Assembly: GCF_030283145.1 (NCBI RefSeq)
Contig: NZ_JASNWE010000005.1
Coordinates: forward strand, 248,001-312,000
Origin: Actinomadura xylanilytica
GTDB lineage: Bacteria > Actinomycetota > Actinomycetes > Streptosporangiales > Streptosporangiaceae
Direction of reading: 5' to 3'
Length of the DNA: 64,000 bases
How positions within the stretch are numbered: position 1 is the stretch's first letter; every line of letters begins with the position of its first letter. Under the pieces are notes generated by a model. That model was not told the origin of the DNA, searched no databases, and worked only from the letters and a program-made list of their open reading frames with translations. The translations under genes and the position numbers were made by a program. Shown piece by piece: positions 50,829 to 58,690 of this stretch.

Positions 50829-53708
50829 TCAGGGCGCGGACAGCTCCCCGGCCACGCCTTCGAAATCGGCCCGCGACAGCGTCAGCGACGACGCGCTGCC
50901 GAGCGCCTGCGTCCCCTCGGCCCGGCCCAGCCGCCGCGTCGCGGCCCGGTCCAGGTACGCCTCGACGAGCCGGGCGCCGGTCACCCGGCCCCGCCCCCGC
51001 AGCGCGCCGAGATCACCGCGCACCACCTCCCAGGCGTCCGGCCCCACCCGCATCCGCCGCTCCCCGGCCAGCAGCGACAGCAGCGCGGCGCGCGCCCCGC
51101 CGTCGCCGAAGTCGGGCAGCCGGACGGCCCGCAGGTCGGTCATCAGCTCCGGCGACGCCGCCGACAGCTCGCCGACCCGGTCCGGCTCGCACGTCGCCAG
51201 CAGCGTGGTGTCGCTGACGTTCTCCAGGCGGGCCCGGTACAGGACCGAGGTGTAGGCCGCGCCCTGCGGCTCGTCCAGGATCAGCGCGTCGAGCCCGTCC
51301 AGCAGCAGGGTGTGCCCCGCGTGCTCCTCCAGCGCCGCCCGCAGCCCCGCGGGGCCGAGGTCGCGCAGGTCCTCGGCGTGCACGCTGCGGACCTCGCCGC
51401 TGGAGACCTCCACCTCGGCCAGTGCACCGGCGACCATCCGCGCCAGCCGCCGCTGCCCGCTGGACGGCGCGCCGATGAGCAGCAGCGCCGGAACCGACGC
51501 GCTCGTCGCCTCCTGCCCGCGCAGCCGCTGCGACCACTTCCCGCGCCGCCGCACCTCGGTCACGACGCGCCCGATGTCGTCGGCGCCGCACAGGAACCGG
51601 ACCCCGCGGACCTCGGCGATCTGCGCGCCGTGCTCGGGAGCGGGCGCGGGCGGCATCGGCGGCGGCGGCTCGGGCACCGGAGCGGGCGGCGGCGGCAGCC
51701 CCACCTGCCGCTCCCGACCCGGGTCGAGCTGCGTGGCGTGCGGATCCCGGCCGCGCGGATCCGGGTCGAACTGCGTCGCGGACGGCTCGGCCGGCCACTC
51801 CAACACCGCGGGCGCGGGCGCGGCGGGCGGCATCGGCGGTGCGGGCGGATGCCCCGGCGGCGCGGAGAACGGCGCGGGGGAAGGCGGCGCCTCGGCCGGA
51901 GCGGGCGGCGGGGGAGGGGGCGGGATCCTCGGCGGCGGGACGTCGGCGGCGAACGGGTCGGGCCGCGGCCCGACCTCCTCGGCGGCAGGGGAGGGGGCGG
52001 ACTCGGCACGGGGCCCGAACGGATCGAGCGGCGCGGGCGGCGGCACCGGCGACACCGCACCCAGCGGACCCGGGCCGGGGCCGGGCGCGTCGGGCATGGG
52101 GCCGGGGGCGCCGACCGGGCCGATCGGCGCGGACGGCGGCCCGATCGGCGCGACCGCGGGCGGCGGGCCCGGCGGCTCCCCGGCCGGTTCGGGCGCCGGT
52201 GCGACCGGCTGGTCGCCGCCCTGCGCCTGCCGCTCGGAGGCCAGGTGCGCGCGGGCCGCCTTGATGATGTCCCAGGCGCTCAGCTCGTCGGTGGAGGGTG
52301 GGCTGTGCATCGCCGGGGAGGTCAGCTCGGCCGCGACCGCCTGCGGCACCGCGAACCCGGTCGCGGGCGGCGGCACCTGCGCCAGCCGGCACCAGGTCAG
52401 CCCGAGGGTGTAGGTCGTGGCCAGCAACGCCGCCAGCGCGTCGGGGTCATCGCTGCGCAGCGCGTCGGGCAGCCGCCCGTCGCGCGGCCACAGCGACCGC
52501 AGCGGATGCGCCGGATCGGTCAGCACCGCTTGGAGCGTCCGGGCGCTGTCGGGGTCGAGCCAGGGCGCGAGCGCGGCCAGCGCGTTGGGCGCGGCCTGGA
52601 GGTCGGCGGCGAGCACCGCGATCCCGGCACGGCGCACCTCGTCGTGCCCGCGCCCGCCGGCCGGATGCCGCGGGCCGGTCAGCCCCGCCACGATCTGCTG
52701 GAGGTCGTACAGCGCCAGCCGCAGGTACTCGCCGGGGGCGGTGTCGCGGACCATCGGCGTGGCGAACTCGGCGGGGCAGCGGCGCCGCCACTCCTGGAGG
52801 ATCGCCTCGGGCCCGTACCGGACCGTGGCCATGTCCTGCTGCGCCATCCGCAGGGACGCGCCGGTCACCGCGGCCAGCGCGTCGGCTCCGGGCCGGAACC
52901 GCGGGTCGCCCTGGAGGCCGGAGGCGACCTCGTACATCACCCGGGCGATGTGCGCGGCGCCGCCGATGTCGCCGGCGCCGAGCCGGTGAATGTAGTAGCC
53001 GGCCAGTGTGCCGAAGTCGGGCGGCATCATCCAGTGGAGCCGCTCGGCCGAGGTGGTCAGGAACGGCACGAACGACTCGATCAGCGGGTGCTCGGTCAGC
53101 GCGACCGGCGCGCCCGCGCACCACAGCAGCGCGCCCCAGGCGGCGGCGACGGTGCTGGGGGTGCCGGGCTGGAACATCGGGTCGCGCTGGGCGAACTGCG
53201 CCGGGTCGACCGCCAGCGCGGTGGTGAGGGCCTGGGAGATCCCGGCGACCACGGCGGTGTCGGGCACCGGGCCGAGGAAGCCGGGCGAGGCCATCCGTCC
53301 CGCGGCCAGGTCGGGGCCGGTCGGGAACAGCTGCGGGGGGACGCGCGGGGTCGCGGCGCCGGGCGGGGCGGGGACGACGGCGCGGCGGTCGCCGGGGTCC
53401 GCGGGCGGGGGGCAGGGGTGCCAGGTCCCGTCCAGGCCGCACCGGTACCAGCGGCCCCAGGCGCCGAACAGCCACCACTCGCCGGCGCCCCACAGCATCC
53501 GCGCGGCGATCTGCTCGGCGCGCTGCTGCGGTGCCGCAGCCGCCCACCAGGGCGCGGCGACCAGATCCCGCACGTTGGTCTCGACCGCCGCGAACAGGTC
53601 CGCACCCGCGTCCGCGCCCGCTCCGGCTCCGCTTCCGCCGGGTCCCGCCCCGGCCGCCTGCCAGCTCACTCGGCGAATAGTAGTGGTCTCGCGTGGATCG
53701 ACCGCCAT
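50829..53708 (-). CDS. large protein with proline-rich linker and degenerate AAA ATPase domain
   Basis: This 959-residue protein has three parts. Residues 1-495 form a mostly helical region rich in Trp near the start (GAGEWWLFGAWGRWYRCGLD). Residues about 500-690 are a Pro/Ala/Gly linker carrying the twice-repeated motif ATQFDP/ATQLDP. Residues 690-959 resemble an EccA/CbbX-like AAA domain: LLLIGAPSSGQRRLARMVAG at the Walker A position, LLLDGLDALILDE at Walker B and TTLLATCEPDRV at sensor 1. The Walker A lysine is replaced (GQRR for GKT), so ATP hydrolysis is doubtful. ATG 53708 has GGAGAT upstream; GTG 53669 is an alternative. Function unknown; I do not recognise the full-length family. Confidence 0.8.
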   Translation of the reverse strand: MAVDPRETTTIRRVSWQAAGAGPGGSGAGAGADAGADLFAAVETNVRDLVAAPWWAAAAPQQRAEQIAARMLWGAGEWWLFGAWGRWYRCGLDGTWHPCPPPADPGDRRAVVPAPPGAATPRVPPQLFPTGPDLAAGRMASPGFLGPVPDTAVVAGISQALTTALAVDPAQFAQRDPMFQPGTPSTVAAAWGALLWCAGAPVALTEHPLIESFVPFLTTSAERLHWMMPPDFGTLAGYYIHRLGAGDIGGAAHIARVMYEVASGLQGDPRFRPGADALAAVTGASLRMAQQDMATVRYGPEAILQEWRRRCPAEFATPMVRDTAPGEYLRLALYDLQQIVAGLTGPRHPAGGRGHDEVRRAGIAVLAADLQAAPNALAALAPWLDPDSARTLQAVLTDPAHPLRSLWPRDGRLPDALRSDDPDALAALLATTYTLGLTWCRLAQVPPPATGFAVPQAVAAELTSPAMHSPPSTDELSAWDIIKAARAHLASERQAQGGDQPVAPAPEPAGEPPGPPPAVAPIGPPSAPIGPVGAPGPMPDAPGPGPGPLGAVSPVPPPAPLDPFGPRAESAPSPAAEEVGPRPDPFAADVPPPRIPPPPPPPAPAEAPPSPAPFSAPPGHPPAPPMPPAAPAPAVLEWPAEPSATQFDPDPRGRDPHATQLDPGRERQVGLPPPPAPVPEPPPPMPPAPAPEHGAQIAEVRGVRFLCGADDIGRVVTEVRRRGKWSQRLRGQEATSASVPALLLIGAPSSGQRRLARMVAGALAEVEVSSGEVRSVHAEDLRDLGPAGLRAALEEHAGHTLLLDGLDALILDEPQGAAYTSVLYRARLENVSDTTLLATCEPDRVGELSAASPELMTDLRAVRLPDFGDGGARAALLSLLAGERRMRVGPDAWEVVRGDLGALRGRGRVTGARLVEAYLDRAATRRLGRAEGTQALGSASSLTLSRADFEGVAGELSAP

Positions 53709-53784
53709 CCACGCGATCTCCGGCATCGACCGGTAAGGAGCGTTATGGCACGATGCTCGTGATCGGGGCGAGCGGAGGTGGACG

Positions 53785-54819
53785 GTGGCGGAGGTCGCGG
53801 CGGGCGGCCCGGGCGGCGGCCTGGCCGGGGGCGCGGGACGGGCGCGGGCGAAGGGCCTCGGCCTGGCGGTGTTCTCCTCGGTCTGCTTCGGCGCGTCCGG
53901 CCCGTTCGGCAAGGCGCTCATCGGCGCCGGGCTGAACCCGCTCCAGGCGGTGTGGTTGCGGATCGCCGCCGCCGCCCTGGTGCTGGTGCCGCTGGTGGCG
54001 GCGCTGCGCGGGCGGGCCGCCGTCCGCGGCGTCCGCGCGCACCTGCCCCGCCTGGCCCTGTACGGGCTGACGGGCGTGGCGGGCTGCCAGGCGTTCTACT
54101 TCCTGGCGGCGTCCCGGCTGCCGGTCGGCGTCGCGATCCTGCTTGAGTTCACCGGGCCCGTCATGGTGCTGGGCTGGCTGCGCCTGGTGCGGCGCGCGCC
54201 CGTGCACCGCACCGCGGTCCTCGGCGTCGCGGTCGCGATGGCGGGCCTGGCGCTGGTGGTGCAGGTCTGGACCGGCCTGCGGCTGGACGCCCTCGGCCTG
54301 GCCGCCGGGATCGCCGCCGCCGCCTGCCAGGCCGCCTACTTCATCCTGGTCGACCGCCTCACCGGGCGGATCGACCCGCTGGTCATGACCGCCGCCGGCA
54401 GCGTGGTCGCCGCCGCCGTGCTCACCGCGCTCTGCGCGCCCTGGACGGTCCCCTGGGCCGTGCTGGCGGGCACCGTCCCGATCGCCGGGCACACCGCGCC
54501 CGCCTGGCTGCCGGCCGCCTGGATCGTCCTGGTCAGCACCGTGCTGGCGTACGTGACCGGCGTCGCCGGGGTGCAGCGCCTGTCGGCGCAGGTCGCGGGG
54601 GCGATCTGCTACACCGAGGCGGTCGCGGCGACGCTCATCGCCTGGGCCGTGCTCGGCGAGCGCCTCGCGCCCGTGCAGCTGGCCGGCGGCGTCATCGTCC
54701 TGACCGGCGCGTTCATCGCCCAGCGTGCGGTGATCGACCGGACGCCCGCCACCGGCACCGCCGGCGCCGCGGGGTCAGCCGTTCTCCCGGCGGAACCGGC
54801 CGGCACCGAGGGCCACTGA
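53785..54819 (+). CDS. EamA/DMT-family exporter
   Basis: This 344-residue protein has ten hydrophobic helices in two EamA repeats: FSSVCFGASGPFGKALIGAG near residue 31, RLPVGVAILLEFTGPVMVLG near 112 and the second-repeat VAGAICYTEAVAATLIAWAV then LGERLAPVQLAGGVIVL near 271-305. RhtA/YdcZ-like members export amino acids or metabolites. GTG 53785 has GGAGGTG upstream. It is divergent from the large AAA-like gene. Confidence 0.9.
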   Translation: MAEVAAGGPGGGLAGGAGRARAKGLGLAVFSSVCFGASGPFGKALIGAGLNPLQAVWLRIAAAALVLVPLVAALRGRAAVRGVRAHLPRLALYGLTGVAGCQAFYFLAASRLPVGVAILLEFTGPVMVLGWLRLVRRAPVHRTAVLGVAVAMAGLALVVQVWTGLRLDALGLAAGIAAAACQAAYFILVDRLTGRIDPLVMTAAGSVVAAAVLTALCAPWTVPWAVLAGTVPIAGHTAPAWLPAAWIVLVSTVLAYVTGVAGVQRLSAQVAGAICYTEAVAATLIAWAVLGERLAPVQLAGGVIVLTGAFIAQRAVIDRTPATGTAGAAGSAVLPAEPAGTEGH

Positions 54820-54868
54820 CACCACCAGCAGCAGCACCACCGTAGAGTAACCCCAAAATTTTAGTCAC

Positions 54869-54882
54869 ACCAAGTATTGGGT
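54869..54882. promoter_or_regulatory. possible TetR operator
   Basis: ACCAAGTATTGGGT is an imperfect 14-bp palindrome 27 bases before the TetR start, within a short AT-rich patch that also contains AAAATTTT. It may be an autoregulatory site. Confidence 0.4.
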
Positions 54883-54909
54883 CACGTCATCGAAGGTAGG
54901 ATCTGCGGC

Positions 54910-55614
54910 ATGGCGGAACAGGTCGCCCCGGCCGCCGGACCGGGCACGCGCGAACTCGGGCTGCGCGAGCGCAAGAAGCTCGCCACACGGCGCCGGATCT
55001 CCGACATCGCCACCGGCCTGTTCACCCGCGACGGCTTCGACCAGGTCACCGTCGCCGACATCGCCCGCGCCGCCGACGTCTCGGTCAACACCGTCTTCAA
55101 CTACTTCAAGACCAAGGAAGACCTGTTCTTCGACCGCCAGGAAGAGACCGTCGAGCAGGCCGCCCAGGCCTTCCGCCTGCGCCGGCCCGGCGAATCGGCC
55201 GCCGCCGTGTTCCGCCGCCTCCACCTGGACGGACTCGACACCGGCGCCCACCGGACCGGCTTCCACGACGGCTCGGAAACCTGGGCCCGCACCGTCCAGG
55301 ACTCCCCGGCCCTCACCGCCCGCCAGCGCGAGATCGGCCAACTCGCCCAGGACCGGCTCGCCGACCTCCTCGCCGAGGAGACCGGCGCCGCCCCCGACGA
55401 CCTCGCCCCCCGCGCCGTCGCCGCCATGATCTTCGCTGTGCAGCGGGAGCTGACCGGCGACGTCCTGCGCCGCAGGCTCGCCGGCCAGACCCTCGCCGAC
55501 ATTCGCGACACCGTCTACGCCAACGCCCGCCACGCCTTCGACCTCCTCGAACACGGCATCGGCGGCTACGGCGCCCGGCCGCCCGGCGACACCCCCGGAC
55601 GGCCTCCCGGGTGA
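54910..55614 (+). CDS. TetR/AcrR family regulator
   Basis: This 234-residue protein has the helix-turn-helix RISDIATGLFTRDGFDQVTV, ADIARAADVSVNTVFNYFKT (about residues 30-70) and a C-terminal domain with a histidine/aspartate-rich loop. It is on the same strand as the upstream DMT exporter, 90 bases away, and the downstream unrecognised gene. The start at ATG 54910 is preferred over TTG 54877. It may regulate the exporter or the downstream gene. Confidence 0.87.
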   Translation: MAEQVAPAAGPGTRELGLRERKKLATRRRISDIATGLFTRDGFDQVTVADIARAADVSVNTVFNYFKTKEDLFFDRQEETVEQAAQAFRLRRPGESAAAVFRRLHLDGLDTGAHRTGFHDGSETWARTVQDSPALTARQREIGQLAQDRLADLLAEETGAAPDDLAPRAVAAMIFAVQRELTGDVLRRRLAGQTLADIRDTVYANARHAFDLLEHGIGGYGARPPGDTPGRPPG

Positions 55615-55675
55615 AAATGAGTGTCCGGGCGCTCCCGGCGATTCTTAGACTCCATGGTTGCGGAGGCGAACAATC

Positions 55676-56947
55676 ATGGACACCCCCACTCTCCTGGCCC
55701 ACCTACAGACCCGCGGCGAGGCCCTGAGCCTGCCCCGGGGCGGCACCCTGTGCTGGGACGACGCGGACTTCCACCGCGCCGCCTACACCGCCGGCCCCGA
55801 GCGCTACGCCCTGCTCGGCCTGGCCCCCGGCGTCCGGCCCTGGCAGCGCGCCCGCGTCCTGCTCCAGGTCCTGGCCGCCTCCCACGCCGGCCTCGACGAC
55901 ACCACCCGCGCCACCCTCGCGCGCACCGCCCGCGTCCTCACCCTCGCGCTGCCGCCCGCGCACGTCGTCACCGTGCTCCTCGGCCTGCGCCGGCTGCGCG
56001 CCAACCACAAGCACACCACCCGCACCGCGCTGCGGTTCGTCCTGGAGCACCCCGGCGCCGACGCCCTCATCGCCGCCCGCCGCCCCGCCCTGGTCGACTG
56101 CTTCGAACACGCCCTCGGCAAGGCCACCGCCCGCGGCTGCGCCCGCCGCGTCGCCGAAGGAGACACCGGCTCGGACTACCTCCAGCGCCGCCTCCTGCGC
56201 TTCCTCACCGCACCCGACCTCGCACTGCCCCGCGTCCGCGCCCTCTACGCCACCGCCGAACCCACCACCGCCGAACCCACCACCGGCACCGACCGGGACG
56301 CCGGCGCCGCCGATCCCGTCCACCGCGGTGATCCCGCCGAAGACCCCTGCGCCGCGCTCGGCCGCCACCTGAACGCCGCCGTGCCCCCCTGCCACCGCTT
56401 CGAGGGCGCCCTCACCCTCGTCCTGGACACCGGCACGCCCGCACCCGGCCACGACGGCCACAGCGGCGCACCACCGCAGGCCGCCGCACTGCGCACCGCC
56501 CTCGCCGAGACCTGCGCACACCTGGAGGTCATCGAGATCGGCGGCGCACCCGCCCCCCGCGTCGCCGCCGACCTCGCCACGGCCGTCCTGGACGCCCTCG
56601 CCGCCGCACCCGACCTGGTCGCCGTCGTCCCCGGCGGCCACGAGGACCACCACCCCGGCGACCTGGCCCGCATCATCGCCGCACTCCCGCACACCGGCGT
56701 CACCACGCCCGTGGTGTTCTGCCACCCCGCACCCGGCGGCCACGACCCCGCACCACCCCATCCAGCACCGCCCCATCCCGCACCACCCCGGCGCGGCCTC
56801 CCGAACCACGACGACCTCGCCGGGCTGCTGCCCTGGATGCTCGGGCACTGCGACGCCGGCGCCCCCTGGCTCCGCGCCGCCCTGCACGCCCGCCTGGACG
56901 CCCTCGACCGGCAGGCCGACCGCCTCCTCGGCGTCCTGCCCGCATGA
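55676..56947 (+). CDS. unrecognised two-domain protein (helical repeat plus Rossmann/vWA-like)
   Basis: I do not recognise this 423-residue protein. Residues 1-190 are helical with conserved-looking segments HVVTVLLGLRRLRANHKHTT near 103, RRPALVDCFEHALGKATARG near 140 and DYLQRRLLRFL near 165; the layout recalls TROVE-type helical repeats. A Thr/Ala/Asp linker follows. Residues 235-370 alternate strand and helix (FEGALTLVLDTGTPAPG, HLEVIEIGG, DLVAVVPGGHEDHHPGDLAR, TPVVFCHPAPGG), like a vWA domain with a lost DxSxS site. A Pro/His-rich insert (PAPPHPAPPHPAPP) precedes the last helices. ATG 55676 has GGAGG upstream. It follows a TetR gene on the same strand. Confidence 0.7.
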   Translation: MDTPTLLAHLQTRGEALSLPRGGTLCWDDADFHRAAYTAGPERYALLGLAPGVRPWQRARVLLQVLAASHAGLDDTTRATLARTARVLTLALPPAHVVTVLLGLRRLRANHKHTTRTALRFVLEHPGADALIAARRPALVDCFEHALGKATARGCARRVAEGDTGSDYLQRRLLRFLTAPDLALPRVRALYATAEPTTAEPTTGTDRDAGAADPVHRGDPAEDPCAALGRHLNAAVPPCHRFEGALTLVLDTGTPAPGHDGHSGAPPQAAALRTALAETCAHLEVIEIGGAPAPRVAADLATAVLDALAAAPDLVAVVPGGHEDHHPGDLARIIAALPHTGVTTPVVFCHPAPGGHDPAPPHPAPPHPAPPRRGLPNHDDLAGLLPWMLGHCDAGAPWLRAALHARLDALDRQADRLLGVLPA

Positions 56948-57249
56948 CCGGGCAGGACCGCCCCGAGAGGCCGCCCCGCCCCGGCCGCACGTAAGACGAT
57001 CGGGCAAACCGGTTGCCCCCGGCGCCGCGGACCACTTCAATCAGACCACGGGAACTGTGCCGGGCACGTCGGGCGGACCGGACTCCACCTCTGGGCATCG
57101 TCACCAACGACGACACCGACACCGACGAGGCGCCGGCCGCCTGTCCCCGCTCCCCGGCAGACGCAGCGGGCTGAAGTCTCGGCAAAGGTTGCCTCCGCAG
57201 AGGAGCGTCCGCCACAGCACGCTCCCACCCCGCCGCTAGCGTGCGGGCC
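56948..57249. other. intergenic region with weak hairpin and leaderless promoter element
   Basis: No gene is visible. GGGCAA (57002-57007) can pair with TTGCCC (57013-57018), a short possible terminator of the upstream gene. TAGCGT at 57237-57242 ends seven bases before the next ATG and may be its -10 element. Confidence 0.45.
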
Positions 57250-58569
57250 ATGCCGCAGACGCCCGCCGACCCGCCCCCGCAAGGGCACGGCGAAACCGGC
57301 GGCGCGACCGGCGAGGCGACCGGCGCGACCCGCTGGACGGGCGGGACCGAAGGCGAGACGCCACCGCCCGGCACCCGGGGCGGCGGGACGCGGCGGATGC
57401 CGCCCTGGCTGCCACGGGCGTTCCTGCTTGCCGGCGGCACCGTGCTGCTGTTCGTCGCCGGGCTGTGGCTGCTGGAACGGCTGCGCGGCCTGCTCCTCCT
57501 CCTGCTCACCTCCCTGTTCATCGCCTTTGCGATCGAACCCGCCGTCACCTGGCTTGCCGCCCGCGGCTGGCGCCGGGGCCTGGCCACCGGCGCGATGTTC
57601 CTGCTCATCGCCCTGCTGGTCGGCGGCTTCTTCGGCATCCTCGGATCCCTGGTCGTCGCCCAGGCCACCAACCTGGTCAACGGCCTGCCCGGCTACATCG
57701 ACGAGGTCATCGGCTGGATCAACGACACCACCGGCGCGCACCTGTCCCAGGCCACCCTGTTCGACAAGCTCCCGAGCGCCGCCGACCAACTCTCCAGACA
57801 CCTGTCCTCGCTGGCCGGCAACGTCTGGGGCATCGGCGCCACCGCCATCGGCGTCCTGTTCCAGGGCCTCGGCATACTGCTGTTCACCTTCTACCTGTCC
57901 GCGCAGGGCCCCCAGTTCCGCCGCACCGTGTGCTCACTGCTCCCGCCGCACCGGCAACGCCAGGTCCTGTGGGCCTGGGAGATCGCCGTCGCCAAGACCG
58001 GCGGCTACATCTACTCCCGCGCCCTGCTCGCCCTGATCTCCGGCATCGCCCACTTCGCCGCCCTGTCCCTGCTGCACGTCCCCTACGCGCTGACCCTCGC
58101 GCTGTGGGTCGGCGTGGTGTCGCAGTTCATCCCCACCGTCGGCACCTACCTCGCCGGCGCCGTCCCCGTCCTGGTCGGGCTCGCACACTCGCCCTCCACC
58201 GCACTGTGGGTACTGCTGTTCATCACCGCCTACCAGCAGCTCGAGAACTACCTCCTCCAGCCCCGCATCACCGCCCGCACCCTCGACATGCACCCCGCCG
58301 TCGCGTTCGGCACCGTCCTGGCCGGAACCGCGATCATCGGACCCGTCGGCGCCCTCCTCGCCCTGCCCGTCTGCGCCAGCCTCCAGGCCTTCCTCGGCGC
58401 CTACATCCGCCGCTACACCGTCGAGGAACACCCCCTCACCACCCCCGCCCGCCGCCGCCCCCGCCCCCGCCGCCGCCGCCCCCGCGACCGCGGACCCGGC
58501 GAGGGCGACGAGGCCGAAGGACGCGCAAGTCCCGACGAGGACGGGCAGGACAGGCGGGACCGACGGTGA
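57250..58569 (+). CDS. AI-2E family transporter
   Basis: This 439-residue membrane protein of the YdiK/PerM family has a Gly/Thr/Pro-rich cytoplasmic leader (1-50), helices such as LLLLLLTSLFIAFAIEPAVT near 80, a central soluble segment (LPGYIDEVIGWINDTTGAHL), the family signature LWVGVVSQFIPTVGTYLAGA near 290 and YQQLENYLLQPRITARTLDM near 330. The C-terminus is an Arg/Pro tail. Despite the name, few members transport AI-2. ATG 57250 lacks a ribosome-binding site and sits seven bases after TAGCGT, suggesting a leaderless mRNA. Confidence 0.9.
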   Translation: MPQTPADPPPQGHGETGGATGEATGATRWTGGTEGETPPPGTRGGGTRRMPPWLPRAFLLAGGTVLLFVAGLWLLERLRGLLLLLLTSLFIAFAIEPAVTWLAARGWRRGLATGAMFLLIALLVGGFFGILGSLVVAQATNLVNGLPGYIDEVIGWINDTTGAHLSQATLFDKLPSAADQLSRHLSSLAGNVWGIGATAIGVLFQGLGILLFTFYLSAQGPQFRRTVCSLLPPHRQRQVLWAWEIAVAKTGGYIYSRALLALISGIAHFAALSLLHVPYALTLALWVGVVSQFIPTVGTYLAGAVPVLVGLAHSPSTALWVLLFITAYQQLENYLLQPRITARTLDMHPAVAFGTVLAGTAIIGPVGALLALPVCASLQAFLGAYIRRYTVEEHPLTTPARRRPRPRRRRPRDRGPGEGDEAEGRASPDEDGQDRRDRR

Positions 58570-58690
58570 CGGCCGCCGACCACCGGCCTCCGCCCGGGCC
58601 CCCCGGCCGGCCCGCGACTACCGTGCGAGCCGGACCAGCACCGCCCCGCCCACCCGACAGCGAGCACCCGAGCACCCGCCAGGAGCCGCC

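Noticed and set aside
57250..58569. Quorum-sensing AI-2 exporter function
   Set aside because: The family name is historical; no LuxS or AI-2 genes are present and most members have other roles.
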